A DNA stretch of 64,000 nucleotides from Ruegeria marisrubri (GTDB taxonomy: Bacteria > Pseudomonadota > Alphaproteobacteria > Rhodobacterales > Rhodobacteraceae): assembly GCF_001507595.1 (NCBI RefSeq), contig NZ_LQBQ01000038.1, forward strand, positions 141,633 to 205,632, in the 5' to 3' direction. Position numbers and translations under genes: made by a program. The notes under the pieces were generated by a model that did not search any database, had not been told where the DNA came from, and worked only from the letters and a program-made list of their open reading frames with translations. The number at the start of each line of letters is the position of its first letter. Position 1 is the first letter of the stretch. Below, piece by piece: positions 18,234 to 28,137 of this stretch.

Positions 18234-19479
18234 GAGGCACCTTTTGCATTGCTGGGGGTTTGGGGGCTTTCATCATCGGGTTGCTGTCCACCACGCCACC
18301 CGGCAGCAGCGCCGGGAAGGCCGATTGCGACCAGCGCACCAGTTGCACGGCGGGCGAGCCGAGCAGCATCTTGGCTGCGGGTTGGGTCCACAGCACATGG
18401 TCCATGCTATCGTTGGGGCGATAGGGGGCGTCGGCGATGCCGTCGCCATCCACGTCATAGGCGGCAAAGTCGGACCAGTAATTGCCGCGACCGTCTTCCG
18501 ACCACTCGACCCATTTGGTCGAGACGTATTTCACCTGTGTCCGGTTGCCGACGAAGGCGTTTCCGACGATGCGGTTGCCCTCGGACCCTGCGGTGAAGTG
18601 AATGCCGATACCGCAGCCCTCGAACCAGTTGTTGGTGAATTCGTTCTTGTTGGCATTGTAGAGGAAGGTGCATTTCTCTTTCGCGCCCTTCACCACGTTG
18701 CCCGAGATCACGCTTTCATTGGCATAGTTCAGCATGACCCCGTGTTCGCGGTCACCGATCGAGACGTTGTTCACCACCTTCACGTTGGTGGTGAACATCA
18801 CCGCATAGCCCAGATCGTTGCCGATCGAGACGTTGTCCGAAACCTCGGAATCATCGGCATACATGTAGTGCACGGCAAAGCGCAGGTCCCGGAACAGGTT
18901 GTTCCTGAACGTGTTTTTCCTGGACGAATTCACGAAGATCCCGTCGCGGCCATACTGGATGTCGTTGTCCTCGACCACCGCGCCGGGCGCGTTCCAGACA
19001 TAGACCCCGTTGCCGCGGATGTTCATGTGCCGGTCCTGCCGGCCCTCGATCCGGTTGCCCTTGACCAGGCTGTCCCGGGCGCCGTGGATGTCGACACCGT
19101 AAAGGTTGCCGATCAGCACGTTGTCGAGGATCCGCGGCGCAATCGCCGTCTTGGTCAGCTTGATGCCGCTGTCGATGTCCTCGTGATCCGAGCCCGAGCC
19201 GACCACCGTCAGACCCCGCACCGTGACGCCCTGCCCGGTGACGGTGATGACGCTGCCCTTGCCCTGTCCGTCGATCGTGGCCTGCCCCAGCCCGTCGATC
19301 GTGATGGGCCGGTCCAGAACCAGGCGCTCGGTGTAAACGCCGGGGCTCAGGCGGAGGGTGTCGCCCTCCTCCGCCTGAGCCAGTGTTTCGGTGATGGCCC
19401 CTGCCCGGTTTGGCACATCCCATTCCGCCGCCCAAAGGGACGAGCCGAACAGGAGCGGGATGAGCAGGAGCCAGCGCAT
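18223..19479 (-). CDS. nosD: NosD, periplasmic beta-helix maturation factor
   Basis: The 418-residue precursor starts with a Sec signal (MRWLLLIPLLFGSSLWA) and continues as a right-handed parallel beta-helix rich in repeated N and V turns, for example GNLYGVDIHGARDSLVKGN and ENDIQYGRDGIFV. NosD is the periplasmic partner of NosF and NosY and is required to build the CuZ cluster. It follows nosZ with a three-base gap. Nothing unusual is seen. Confidence 0.94.
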   Translation of the reverse strand: MRWLLLIPLLFGSSLWAAEWDVPNRAGAITETLAQAEEGDTLRLSPGVYTERLVLDRPITIDGLGQATIDGQGKGSVITVTGQGVTVRGLTVVGSGSDHEDIDSGIKLTKTAIAPRILDNVLIGNLYGVDIHGARDSLVKGNRIEGRQDRHMNIRGNGVYVWNAPGAVVEDNDIQYGRDGIFVNSSRKNTFRNNLFRDLRFAVHYMYADDSEVSDNVSIGNDLGYAVMFTTNVKVVNNVSIGDREHGVMLNYANESVISGNVVKGAKEKCTFLYNANKNEFTNNWFEGCGIGIHFTAGSEGNRIVGNAFVGNRTQVKYVSTKWVEWSEDGRGNYWSDFAAYDVDGDGIADAPYRPNDSMDHVLWTQPAAKMLLGSPAVQLVRWSQSAFPALLPGGVVDSNPMMKAPKPPAMQKVPHDG

Positions 19480-19482
19480 GGG

Positions 19483-21390
19483 TTATGCCCCCTGCGGCTC
19501 GACCAGCATCCGGCCGCGCATTTCCATGTGCAGCGCGTGGCAGAACCACTGGCAGTAGAACCAGTGCACGCCCGGACGGTCGGCAGTGAAGGTGACCGAG
19601 GCGGTAGCCTGCGGCGCGATCTCGAAGGCGATGCCGAAGTTCGACAGGCAGAAGCCGTGGGTCACGTCGTCCACATCATCCAGGTTGGTGATGTAGATCG
19701 TCACCTCGTCGCCCTGCTTGACGGTGAACTTCTCCAAGCTGAAGGTCGGCGCGACCGAGGTCATGTAAACACGCACCTTGTTGCCGTCACGGATGGGTTC
19801 GTCGGCGCCATCTTCCAGCACCACGCCATCGGCCTCGGCTTGCTTGCGCGCATCTTCCCACATCGGGTCGTTGCGATCCCAGACGTTGACCGGGTTGACC
19901 TTGGACCGGTGAACGATGATCGAGTCATGCGGCTCGGCAAAGGTCGGGCCGTCGTGGACCACCTTCATCTTGTCGCCCGAGATATCGATCAACTGTTCGT
20001 TTTCCGGCTTCAGAGGACCAGTATTCAGGAAGCGGTCTTTCGAGAACTTGTTCATCGAAATCAGCCACTTGCCGTCGGCCTCTGCGGTCTCGCCCATCGA
20101 AGTCGAGTTGTGGCCCGGCTGATAGTGCACGTCCACCTTGTCGACGATGGGATCGACGTCCTCGCCCGCATACTGGCGGATGGCCGCGTCGATGTTCCAC
20201 TTCACCACCTGGCTGTCCAGGAACAGCGTGGTATAGGCGTTGCCCTTGCCGTCGAACGCGGTGTGAAGCGGTCCAAGGCCCAGCTGCGGTTCGGCGACGA
20301 CGGCCGAACGCGGATCGGCGTTTTCGCTGAACAGCGCGTCCACCTTTTCGACATCGATCACCGACACGGTCGGCGACAGCTTGCCGTTGATCATGATGTG
20401 CTTCTTGTCCGGCGCCGCGTTCACGCCATGCGGCGAGTTCGGGATCGGGATGTAGCGGGTATAGTTCTTGCCCGACTCCTTGCGGCCATCGACAACCTTG
20501 ACGCCGTTCAGTTCCTGATAGTCGCCAGCGGCAATGCCCGCTTCGATTTCCTTCAGGTTGAAGACGACCACATGGTCCATCTCGCTCTCGGTCATCTCGG
20601 CCAGGTTCATGCCCATTTCCGAGTTGTACGAGGTCGAGAAGGCGTATTTGCCCTGATAGTCGCAGTCGGTGTTGTCGAGGTTGCCCGACACGATCACCTG
20701 CCAGGCGATCTCCATCGTGTCGCCGTCGATTGCGGTGAAGATGTTGACGTATTGCGACGGATCGTCCAGCACGCTGCCATCGTTGACCAGCGGCGCCTCG
20801 TGCTCGCCATTGGCAAAGACATAGCCGGTGCGCGGGTATTTCTGCGGACGCAGCCCGTGGATGTCATGCGCGTTCGGGATCTCGATGATCTTGTCGCATT
20901 TCATCACGTCGCAGCGCACGCGGGCCACGCGGGTGTTGGCCTTGTCGTTCATGAACAGGTAACGGCCGTCATAGGTGCCGTCGGTGAACGACATGTGCGG
21001 GTGGTGCAGGTCGCCGTTGTCATAGGTTTTCATGCCGCGCTTGGCCAGGAATTCCTTGGTTTCCGGCAGCAGGCCCTCGGTCAGCACCTTCAGCGACTCG
21101 TTGGTCTGGCCCCAGCCGGTGGCCGAGCAGCGGTTGAACACCGGCACCCGCATCAGCTCGCGCATCGAGGGCACGCCCAGGATACGCAGTTCGCCGGTCT
21201 GGCCCGAGGACCAGAAGCCGTAATATTCATCCAGTTCGCCGGGCTCAAGATGTTGCTTGGCGGCGGCGCTGGCCTCCTTCGCGGTCATCAGGGTCGAGCC
21301 CAGACCGGTCCCGGCCAGAACGGCGCCGGTTGCGGTGGCCCCCAACAGGCCGCGGCGGGTGACGTTCAGGTTCTTGTCGTGTTCCGACAT
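19483..21390 (-). CDS. nosZ: Nitrous oxide reductase, clade I (Tat-exported)
   Basis: This 635-residue enzyme reduces N2O to N2 in the periplasm. The N-terminus has a twin-arginine signal ([16 protein letters not shown]), typical of clade I NosZ. The seven-bladed propeller contains expected CuZ histidines, for example in DLHHPHMSF and [11 protein letters not shown]. The C-terminal cupredoxin domain ends with the CuA ligand set [21 protein letters not shown] precedes the ATG at 21390 and overlaps the nosR stop region; the longer open frame upstream runs within nosR and is rejected. It likely receives electrons from c-550 or the cupredoxin and depends on NosR, NosDFY, NosL and NosX. Confidence 0.97.
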   Translation of the reverse strand: MSEHDKNLNVTRRGLLGATATGAVLAGTGLGSTLMTAKEASAAAKQHLEPGELDEYYGFWSSGQTGELRILGVPSMRELMRVPVFNRCSATGWGQTNESLKVLTEGLLPETKEFLAKRGMKTYDNGDLHHPHMSFTDGTYDGRYLFMNDKANTRVARVRCDVMKCDKIIEIPNAHDIHGLRPQKYPRTGYVFANGEHEAPLVNDGSVLDDPSQYVNIFTAIDGDTMEIAWQVIVSGNLDNTDCDYQGKYAFSTSYNSEMGMNLAEMTESEMDHVVVFNLKEIEAGIAAGDYQELNGVKVVDGRKESGKNYTRYIPIPNSPHGVNAAPDKKHIMINGKLSPTVSVIDVEKVDALFSENADPRSAVVAEPQLGLGPLHTAFDGKGNAYTTLFLDSQVVKWNIDAAIRQYAGEDVDPIVDKVDVHYQPGHNSTSMGETAEADGKWLISMNKFSKDRFLNTGPLKPENEQLIDISGDKMKVVHDGPTFAEPHDSIIVHRSKVNPVNVWDRNDPMWEDARKQAEADGVVLEDGADEPIRDGNKVRVYMTSVAPTFSLEKFTVKQGDEVTIYITNLDDVDDVTHGFCLSNFGIAFEIAPQATASVTFTADRPGVHWFYCQWFCHALHMEMRGRMLVEPQGA

Positions 21391-21404
21391 GGTCGTTCCT
21401 CCTT

Positions 21405-23585
21405 TTAAGAAACGTTTTGCGGTTTGGCGTTCGGATGGTTCGCCGGTGGTTGTCCGAGAGGGGTCTTGACATTGACCGTTCCAGTCTTGGCCCGCCGTTT
21501 CATCTGGCGGATCACGACGGGGCATTTGCTCTCGGACTGGTACAGCACCTGACAATGCAGACAGGTGACGCATTCATTCGGGTTGATCTTGCCCGTGGGG
21601 TGGATGGCCTGGACCGGGCATTCGTTCCGGCAGGTCTGACAGGGATTGCCGCATTCGTTGTAGCGCTCGAGCCAGTCGAACATGCGGATCCTGGCGGGGA
21701 TCGCCAGCGCGGCGCCCAGCGGGCACAGATAGCGGCAATAGAACCGTTCGATGAACAGGCCGATCACCAGCAGCGACACGGCGAAGACCACAAAGGGCCA
21801 TTCGCGCACGAACTTGAGGATGATCGCAGTCTTGAACGGCTCGATCTCGGCATAGTGCTCGGCCAGCGGGATCGACACGATGCTCAGGCCGAACAGCGCC
21901 AGGAAGATAATGTACTTGATCGGCCAAAGGCGCTCGTTCAGGCCCCAGGGCAGGGTCCATTGCGGCACCTTCAGCGCGCGGGCGATCTTGTTGGTCAGTT
22001 CCTGCAGGGCGCCGAAGGGGCACAGCCAGCCGCAATAGGCCCCGCGCCCCCAGAACAGCAGCGCGGCGGCCACCGCGAACCACTGGATGAACACCAGCGG
22101 ATCCAGCAAGAAGGCATCCCAGGTAAACCCGGTGCGCAGGCTGCCGACCAGGGCCATGATGTTCACCACGCTCAGCTGCGCGTTGGCGTACCAGCCGATG
22201 AAGAACAAGGTCATCGTCAGGAACCCGATGCGGAACCAGTAGAAGACCCGCGCGTTCATCGTGGCGTGGAACTGGAAGAAGAACGTGGCCGTCAGCACCA
22301 GCAACATGGCGCCCAGCACCCCGATCTCGACCGTGCGGTCCTTCCAGATCCGCTGCCACAGGGCCGATTTGGCCGCGGCCTCGCCGGTGGCGTCATCGAC
22401 CACGGAGGGCGCGGGGGCCGCCGGAAGCAGGTACTGCTCGGGCAGCTTGTAGCCCAGATCGAAGGTCAGGAAGGTCTTTTCCACGGCACCCACGGCCCGC
22501 TGCACCAGCAGTTGCAGGCGGAACGGCGCGGTCGGATCGAACTCGGCATCGGCGGGGATCTTGAAGATGTCCAACTCGGTGAAGGTCGGCGCTCCCGGCG
22601 CGGCGACCTCGCCCAAACGGCGCTGCTGCCGGTCGAAGAACCGGACCGAGCTGTCACCCTGGATCAACTGAATGCGGTCGAAGATGCCGCCACGGACATA
22701 GCCCGAGCCCTTGAAGCTGTAGGCGCCGCGACCCAGAACCAGAATGGCATGCTCGCCTTCGTCCAGCCAATTCACCATGTTCTGGTACTCGGCCTCGCCC
22801 AACAGCGACTTACCGATCGACGGCACCGAGACCAGCGCCATGTGCATGTCGATGAAAGTGTCATCGGGCTCGCCGGGTTCAGGGCGCGCGATGGCGCGCG
22901 CATCGCCGGTGGCCTCGAAGGCCTCGTTGATCTGCCCGACATCCAGCGTCATGCGCCGAATGGACCCGTCGCCCGAAAGCGTTGCCCAGTCGTAGGTATC
23001 TGTTTTGGACATGTCGATCTCGCGCCGGGGTCCGGTTGCCTGAACCTGGGACAACCCGCCCAACCCAAGCGCGCGCGCCACCTTGAGGCCGCCGCGCACA
23101 AGGCTGTCGTCGATCACCATGATGGTGACGGTCGCGCCCGAGATGATGTCGAGATCATGTCCTTCGCCGCCGGTCTCAGCCTCGATCTTGAGATCCAGGC
23201 CGGCATAGCCCTCGGTCAGTTCGACCATGCGCGAATTGGGGATGCCGATCAGCACGATGGGCTCGGAATGCTTGACCAGTTTCACGCCGGTCAGCACCGC
23301 GTCGTCGTCGATGGCGGCGACAACGTGAATCGGTTTGCCGGAATAGCCGGTGGTGCCCACGAAATCGGATGTCAGAAAGGCCCAGGCGATGGTCTCGCCA
23401 TCCTTCAGCACCGGGGCAACGGGCACGTCATCGCGCACCGGACCGACGGCATCGGCACCGGGCGCCAGTTCGGCGGGATCGATATCGGGCAGGAAGCTGG
23501 CCAGGCTGTCGGCCTGCGCCGTCAGTGCCGCCAGGCAGAATGCAAAGGAAATAATAAAAATATGGATTGCGCGCTTTACGACCAC
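21405..23585 (-). CDS. nosR: NosR, membrane flavo-iron-sulfur protein for N2O reduction
   Basis: The 726-residue protein has a signal sequence, a periplasmic FMN-binding domain with the flavinylation motif SGATVT, then several membrane helices with CGWLCPFGA and CRYLCPLGA, and a C-terminal pair of 4Fe-4S motifs (CQTCRNECP and CVTCLHC...CPV). NosR feeds electrons to NosZ and supports its expression. The start is GTG at 23585, preceded by AGGAGGT at suitable spacing; it overlaps the end of the preceding small gene by ten bases. Cluster position directly before nosZ is standard. Confidence 0.95.
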   Translation of the reverse strand: MVVKRAIHIFIISFAFCLAALTAQADSLASFLPDIDPAELAPGADAVGPVRDDVPVAPVLKDGETIAWAFLTSDFVGTTGYSGKPIHVVAAIDDDAVLTGVKLVKHSEPIVLIGIPNSRMVELTEGYAGLDLKIEAETGGEGHDLDIISGATVTIMVIDDSLVRGGLKVARALGLGGLSQVQATGPRREIDMSKTDTYDWATLSGDGSIRRMTLDVGQINEAFEATGDARAIARPEPGEPDDTFIDMHMALVSVPSIGKSLLGEAEYQNMVNWLDEGEHAILVLGRGAYSFKGSGYVRGGIFDRIQLIQGDSSVRFFDRQQRRLGEVAAPGAPTFTELDIFKIPADAEFDPTAPFRLQLLVQRAVGAVEKTFLTFDLGYKLPEQYLLPAAPAPSVVDDATGEAAAKSALWQRIWKDRTVEIGVLGAMLLVLTATFFFQFHATMNARVFYWFRIGFLTMTLFFIGWYANAQLSVVNIMALVGSLRTGFTWDAFLLDPLVFIQWFAVAAALLFWGRGAYCGWLCPFGALQELTNKIARALKVPQWTLPWGLNERLWPIKYIIFLALFGLSIVSIPLAEHYAEIEPFKTAIILKFVREWPFVVFAVSLLVIGLFIERFYCRYLCPLGAALAIPARIRMFDWLERYNECGNPCQTCRNECPVQAIHPTGKINPNECVTCLHCQVLYQSESKCPVVIRQMKRRAKTGTVNVKTPLGQPPANHPNAKPQNVS

Positions 23586-24037
23586 AGCGCACCTCCTGTT
23601 ACCTGGGTTGACGCCGTGGACGCGCGCGGGGCGCGTTCGTTTCTATTTTGGGATGCGCACGGGGGGCCGCGGTTGTCGGGCCAGAACTGGGCCGGATTGT
23701 ACGGTTTGTACACGTCCCGACCCTGCAATGTTCCGATTTGTACAACCTCTGGCCGGGCCAGTTCGGGCGCGGCGGCCATCAGAGCGGGGCCGCTCGCGGC
23801 GCAGAGAATGCAGCTTGCGCAGTCCGGGCAGGGCGCGGTGCCGTCAGAGTCGTCTTCGAGATCGACCTGAACCAGCACCGGCCCCGCTTCCGAGCAGATC
23901 TCCATCCACTCGCCCTCATCGGCGCTCGCCAGCGTCGGGAGGAACGATTGCAACAGCAACAGGAGGACGCCCACCACCCCGGCCAGCGTTTGGAACACGC
24001 GAGCAACTGGCAAGGTATGGGGACGGCAGGGACGCAT
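23576..24037 (-). CDS. Small membrane-anchored cysteine-cluster protein upstream of nosR (DUF2946-like)
   Basis: A 153-residue protein with an N-terminal hydrophobic segment (residues about 14-38, with LLLLLQSFLPTLASA) that is either a signal peptide or an anchor. After it come Cys48 and a tight CX2CX2CX2C cluster at Cys70, 73, 76 and 79 (CPDCASCILC). Such a cluster suggests copper, zinc or iron binding. The length, hydrophobic start and Cys group resemble DUF2946-type proteins, a weak match. It lies first in the nos transcription unit, 58 bases downstream of an FNR/Nnr-type box, and overlaps nosR by ten bases, so it should be co-expressed with N2O reduction. Function is unknown. Confidence 0.7.
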   Translation of the reverse strand: MRPCRPHTLPVARVFQTLAGVVGVLLLLLQSFLPTLASADEGEWMEICSEAGPVLVQVDLEDDSDGTAPCPDCASCILCAASGPALMAAAPELARPEVVQIGTLQGRDVYKPYNPAQFWPDNRGPPCASQNRNERAPRASTASTQVTGGALWS

Positions 24038-24094
24038 GGAGACTCCACTCGGAAAGCTCTGAGGGAGTCCTAGCGGGTCGGCACGGGTAACTAC

Positions 24095-24108
24095 TTGACT
24101 TAGGTCAG
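24095..24108. promoter_or_regulatory. FNR/Nnr-type box before the nos operon
   Basis: TTGAC-TTAG-GTCAG differs at one position from the perfect dyad TTGAC-N4-GTCAA. Its centre is about 64 bases before the ATG of the first nos gene (24037), compatible with class II activation by an Fnr/NnrR-type protein. Confidence 0.75.
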
Positions 24109-24144
24109 GTCCAAAAAGGATTTTTGTAAAGGCACCTAGCAGAC

Positions 24145-24795
24145 TCAGGCCAGGGAATCCGCCTCGGCCAGCAGCCGGATGACCTCGGAATCGGGGGTCT
24201 GGGTGAAATCCACGTAATGCGCGCCGATGGCCCAGAAGGGTTCGGGCATTTGCAGGCAGACGATATCGTCCACATCGCCGCGCAGCTGCGCCAGCGAATC
24301 CCTGGCGGCGACGGGCACGGCCAGCACGATTCGGGCGGGGCCGCGCCGCTTCAGCGCCTTGAGCGAGGCGCGGACCGTGGCGCCCGTGGCGATGCCGTCA
24401 TCGACGACGATGGCCGTTCTGCCCTGGATGGGCACGGATTTGCGATCCCCCAGATAGGCCCGGCGGCGGCGCTGTATCTCGAGCAGCTGCTGCTCGGCCA
24501 GTTGCGAGATCCTCTCTTGCGTCAGGTTGAAGGCGCGGGCGATCTCGGTGTTGATGACGATCTGGGGATCGTCGCCGTTGACGATGGCCGCCGCGGCCAG
24601 TTCGGGCTGCGAGGGCACCCCGATCTTGCGCACCATGATCAGGTCCAGCGGCGCCTTGAGCGCTCGGACGATCTCGATCGCGACGGGAACGCCCCCGCGC
24701 GGCAGCGCCAGAACCACCGGGTCTTCATAGCCTTTTTCAGAAAGCGCCGCGGCAAGCGCCTGCCCCGCGACACTGCGGTTTGCAAACTGTTCCAT
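24145..24795 (-). CDS. Phosphoribosyltransferase-family protein
   Basis: A 216-residue type I PRTase-fold protein with the PRPP loop VVDDGIATGATVRA at residues about 130-143. Other family stretches are VLALPRGGVPVA and LIMVRKIG near the N-terminus. The group is often annotated as putative phosphoribosyltransferases, found next to stress or erythromycin-esterase-like genes; the base substrate is not defined. It sits between the nos and haem/regulator genes with its own short gaps, and a role in denitrification is not indicated. No signal peptide. Confidence 0.85.
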   Translation of the reverse strand: MEQFANRSVAGQALAAALSEKGYEDPVVLALPRGGVPVAIEIVRALKAPLDLIMVRKIGVPSQPELAAAAIVNGDDPQIVINTEIARAFNLTQERISQLAEQQLLEIQRRRRAYLGDRKSVPIQGRTAIVVDDGIATGATVRASLKALKRRGPARIVLAVPVAARDSLAQLRGDVDDIVCLQMPEPFWAIGAHYVDFTQTPDSEVIRLLAEADSLA

Positions 24796-24935
24796 CGTCC
24801 TCGGCCCCTGTCGGCAAATGCGGGTTTCGGGAAGGTATGAAAGTTTAGCGCCAAATGGACTGCGACGCCAATCGGCAGGTTCAGAAGACCGGTTCGGGCG
24901 GGCGGAAAGGTCGGAACACGGCCGTCAGAGCCGCG

Positions 24936-25835
24936 TCAGTTGCCCTTTTTCACATAGGCATCCGGCACATGGCGCCGGACCGCCTCGAGCGCGCGGAACG
25001 CGTCGTCGCGCGACGAGGTGGCGACGACGATCGAATAGAGCCCGTCCTTGAGATTGTCGAAATCGTCGGTGTTGATCACCCGCACCGGCAGGCCCAAGGC
25101 CCGAAGCTCTTGCATCCGGGCCGAGGCCTGATCGGGCGCGCCATGCGGAACTGAGCCCGCGATCACCAGCCAGTCTCCGGCCGCCGGGGCGTCCTGCGGT
25201 TCGGCGCGGACCTGTGGGGTGTCACTGGGCGGGGGCGTGCCGACACGCCCGCCCGTCGCCTCGCGCCAGCCGACTGCCACAGCCTCGAGCCGGGCCTTGC
25301 GGCCCGGATGGGTGTCGCTGCCGGCCTCGGGCAGTTGCCTGAACAGCCATTGCGCATCTTCCAGGCTTCCGCCCAGCTTGCCCACCGCGAAACCGGCGAA
25401 CCTGTCGGCCTCGAGTTCCGTCGGGGGCCGGCTGCCGCCCGCCTCGAGCGTGTGGCCGTTCAGGTGATGCGCGATCTCATGCCCCAGCAGGGCGACGGCC
25501 GCCCAGCGGTTGTTGGGAATCGTGTTCTGGATCCAGTCCTCGCTGTAGACGATCAGCCGTTCCTCGCCGTCGATCACGGCGGCGGCGTTGGGGACGTTGG
25601 CGGCAAAGATGGTGAAACGCGGCACGAGGCCCACCGTCGACATGATGTCGGCCACCATGTCCCGCGCCTGCTGGCTGGACGAGAAGGAATAGATCTCGCC
25701 CTCGAGAACGTCATCGGGCGCGAATGAGCAGATGTGGCTTTGGTTTGCGATCTCGAGCCGCGACTGCGCCTGTGCGCTGGTCGCACCCAGCAACAGGGGC
25801 AGGATGACCGCCCCGCACCAAAACCCGATTTTCAT
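24936..25835 (-). CDS. Secreted zinc metalloprotease-like protein (HEXXH) with SPOR-like C-terminus
   Basis: The 299-residue precursor has a Sec signal (MKIGFWCGAVILPLLLGATSAQA). HEIAHHLNGH near residue 138 is an HEXXH zinc motif, and the ELEADRFAG segment downstream supplies the third ligand glutamate, as in M48-type gluzincins. The last 80 residues (WLVIAGSVPHGAPD to the end) have the beta-alpha-beta look of a SPOR or SPOR-like domain, including a SIVVATSSRDDAF segment, which would bind septal peptidoglycan. It is therefore probably a periplasmic protease or chaperone. The SPOR call is from pattern only. Confidence 0.78.
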   Translation of the reverse strand: MKIGFWCGAVILPLLLGATSAQAQSRLEIANQSHICSFAPDDVLEGEIYSFSSSQQARDMVADIMSTVGLVPRFTIFAANVPNAAAVIDGEERLIVYSEDWIQNTIPNNRWAAVALLGHEIAHHLNGHTLEAGGSRPPTELEADRFAGFAVGKLGGSLEDAQWLFRQLPEAGSDTHPGRKARLEAVAVGWREATGGRVGTPPPSDTPQVRAEPQDAPAAGDWLVIAGSVPHGAPDQASARMQELRALGLPVRVINTDDFDNLKDGLYSIVVATSSRDDAFRALEAVRRHVPDAYVKKGN

Positions 25836-25994
25836 GATACCCCCGCCGATTGCCTGATGTGTCTGCCCGTGTTTCAGGCAGGTTCGGGCAAGGGGGATAA
25901 AAACTCAAGGAGATTTCGGGCGGCGGGCGCAGGACCCCGCGACAGGTTCAGGAGCCGCCATCGCTGGCGACCCCTGTTCTTCACGGGGAGGAAA

Positions 25995-27218
25995 TCATTG
26001 CGCCGCGATGGGCATCCGGGCGATCTGGCACCGCTGCCAAAGGGCCGAGAGCGCGCCGACCAGGTGGTCGATATCCGCGTCGGTGTGCACCGGCGAGGGG
26101 GTGATGCGCAGACGCTCGGTGCCCTTGGGCACGGTGGGATAGTTGATCGGCTGGATGTAGATGCCGAACTCTTCCAGCAGCGTGTCCGAGATGAACTTGC
26201 ACTTGACCGGGTCGCCCACCATCACCGGGATGATGTGGCTGGGGTTGGGCAGGTGCGGGATGCCCTCGGCGTCGAGACGGGCGCGCACCTGGGCCACGCG
26301 GGCCTGTTGCAGGTCGCGCTCTTCGCTGGATTGCTTGAGGTGCCGGATCGACGCCGCGGCCCCGGCGGCGATGGCCGGCGGCAGGGCGGTGGTGAAGATG
26401 AAGCCGCTGGCAAAGCTGCGCACGAAATCGCACAGCGCGGCCGAGGCGGCGATGTAGCCGCCCACCACGCCGAAGGCCTTGCCCAGCGTGCCCTCGATCA
26501 CGGTCAGGCGGTCCATCAGCCCTTCGCGCTCGGCGATGCCGCCGCCGCGCGGGCCGTAGAGACCGACGGCATGGACCTCGTCGAGATAGGTCATGGCGCC
26601 GTATTTGTCGGCCAGGTCGCAGATTTCCTTGATCGGCGCGATGTCGCCATCCATCGAATAGACCGATTCGAAGGCGATCATCTTGGGCGCGTCCGGGTCG
26701 GCTGCGGCCAGTTTCGCCTCGAGATCCTGAAGATCGTTGTGCTTCCAGATCACCTTCTGCGCGCGCGAATGGCGGATGCCCTCGATCATCGAGGCGTGGT
26801 TCAGCGCGTCCGAGAACACGATCATGCCGGGGATCTTCGACGCCAGCGTTCCCAGCGCGGCCCAATTGGACACGTAGCCCGAGGTGAACAGAAGCGCGGC
26901 TTCCTTGCCGTGCAGGTCGGCCAGTTCCTGTTCCAGCAGCACGTGGTCATGGGTGGTGCCCGAGATGTTGCGGGTGCCGCCCGCGCCCGCGCCGCAGCGG
27001 TCGAGCGCGTCGTGCATGGCCGCGAGCACCTTGGGGTGCTGGCCCATGCCGAGATAGTCGTTCGAACACCAGATCCGCACGTCGCGCCGGATCTCGCCAT
27101 CGGTCTGGCGCGCATTCGGGAAATTGCCGCAACGTCGTTGCAGGTCGATGAACACCCGGTAGTTCCCTTCTTCCCTCAGACCGTCGAGGCTTTGGGTGAA
27201 AAATCGCTCGTAGTCCAT
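25995..27218 (-). CDS. hemA: 5-Aminolevulinate synthase
   Basis: This 407-residue fold-type I PLP enzyme condenses glycine and succinyl-CoA to 5-aminolevulinate, the first step of haem synthesis by the C4 route used in Alphaproteobacteria. The PLP lysine is in [15 protein letters not shown], and [12 protein letters not shown] and [12 protein letters not shown] are conserved. The ATG at 27218 is used; the frame is open 69 bases further, but that stretch is not ALAS-like and runs toward the promoter. It is divergent from the NnrR-like gene with an FNR/Nnr-type box centred about 70 bases before its start. This suggests an isozyme induced to meet haem demand during denitrification. Whether another copy exists elsewhere cannot be seen. 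Confidence 0.95.
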   Translation of the reverse strand: MDYERFFTQSLDGLREEGNYRVFIDLQRRCGNFPNARQTDGEIRRDVRIWCSNDYLGMGQHPKVLAAMHDALDRCGAGAGGTRNISGTTHDHVLLEQELADLHGKEAALLFTSGYVSNWAALGTLASKIPGMIVFSDALNHASMIEGIRHSRAQKVIWKHNDLQDLEAKLAAADPDAPKMIAFESVYSMDGDIAPIKEICDLADKYGAMTYLDEVHAVGLYGPRGGGIAEREGLMDRLTVIEGTLGKAFGVVGGYIAASAALCDFVRSFASGFIFTTALPPAIAAGAAASIRHLKQSSEERDLQQARVAQVRARLDAEGIPHLPNPSHIIPVMVGDPVKCKFISDTLLEEFGIYIQPINYPTVPKGTERLRITPSPVHTDADIDHLVGALSALWQRCQIARMPIAAQ

Positions 27219-27280
27219 CACTTCTTCTCCCGGGAATACTGGCTTTGGGCTGACGCTAGGCCCCGGGTCGCTTGACTTGA

Positions 27281-27294
27281 ATGACAAATGTCAA
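27281..27294. promoter_or_regulatory. FNR/Nnr-type box between hemA and the regulator gene
   Basis: ATGAC-AAAT-GTCAA has one mismatch to TTGAC-N4-GTCAA and contains the near-dyad TGACA-AA-TGTCA. Its centre is about 70 bases before the hemA ATG and about 91 bases before the nnrR ATG, so it could serve either gene or give autoregulation. Confidence 0.7.
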
Positions 27295-27378
27295 GTGTCA
27301 TCGCGGGATTGACAGCAAGAGCGTCAAAAGGCAGGTGCGCACGATGACACTTTGGCATAGCTTGGGGCGGAACCGGGA

Positions 27379-28137
27379 ATGCTCGAACGGCCGCAAAGAG
27401 CCGACACGGACGGAAAAAAAGGGGATGCCTTCGTGGCGCATGAAGCACAGAAATCGATAGCGCGGAACTCGCTGCTGATGCGGTCGCTGCCGGACCAGCA
27501 TGTCGACAGCCTGCTGAGCCAGGCGGTCTGGTGCAAATACGAACGGGGAGAGACGCTGTTCCTGCAGGAGGAGAAGGCGCAGGCGATCCACGTCATGATC
27601 AGCGGCTGGGTCAAGCTGTACCGCATGGCTCCGACCGGCGCCGAGGCGGTGGTGAGCGTCTTTACCCGCGGCGAGAGTTTCGGTGAGGCGGTCGCCCTGC
27701 GCAACATGCCCTATCCGGTCTCGGCCGAGGCGGTCTCGACCTGCGAGGTCATGCACATCCCCAGCCGGGTCCTGGTCTCGCTGATGAAGGAAGAACCCGA
27801 GATCGGGATCTCGATACTGGCCTCGGCCTTCAACCATCTGCACTCGCTGGTGGCGCAGCTGGAGCAGCTCAAGGCGCAGACCGGGGCGCAGCGGGTGGCA
27901 GAGTTCCTGCTGGGCCTGTGCGACGCCGAGGACGGCGCCTGCGAGGTGACGCTGCCCTATGACAAGATGCTGATCGCGGGGCGTCTGGGCATGAAGCCCG
28001 AAAGCCTGAGCCGGGCCTTTTCGCGCCTGAAATCGGCCGGGGTGACGGTAAAGCGCAACCACGCCGAGATCGAGGATATCGACACCCTGCGCGACTATGC
28101 CGAAAGCGACCCGGCGGAGAACTGGAGCAAACCATGA
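27379..28137 (+). CDS. nnrR: Crp/Fnr-family regulator, NnrR/Dnr type
   Basis: A 252-residue regulator: cyclic-nucleotide-binding-like beta roll (about residues 35-150, with ERGETLFLQEEKAQ and FTRGESFGEAVAL), dimer helix, then a helix-turn-helix with LIAGRLGMKPESLSRAFSRL. There is no N-terminal Fe-S cysteine cluster as in FNR, so it fits the NO-responsive, haem-dependent NnrR/Dnr class. It is placed among nos, nor and nir genes, and a box of the type it would bind lies in its own promoter. The stop overlaps the DUF4202 gene (ATGA). Starts other than the ATG used are possible because the ribosome-binding site is weak. NnrR is a class-level name. Confidence 0.87.
   Translation: MLERPQRADTDGKKGDAFVAHEAQKSIARNSLLMRSLPDQHVDSLLSQAVWCKYERGETLFLQEEKAQAIHVMISGWVKLYRMAPTGAEAVVSVFTRGESFGEAVALRNMPYPVSAEAVSTCEVMHIPSRVLVSLMKEEPEIGISILASAFNHLHSLVAQLEQLKAQTGAQRVAEFLLGLCDAEDGACEVTLPYDKMLIAGRLGMKPESLSRAFSRLKSAGVTVKRNHAEIEDIDTLRDYAESDPAENWSKP

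Noticed and set aside
18184..21408. A plus-strand open frame of about 1074 codons opposite nosD and nosZ
   Set aside because: Antisense shadow of strongly coding GC-rich genes; biased composition and no motifs.
27272..27294. A wider inverted repeat TTGAC ... GTCAA in the hemA-nnrR gap
   Set aside because: The half-sites are 13 bases apart, not four, so this pairing is not an FNR/Nnr box; the closer ATGAC-AAAT-GTCAA was used instead.
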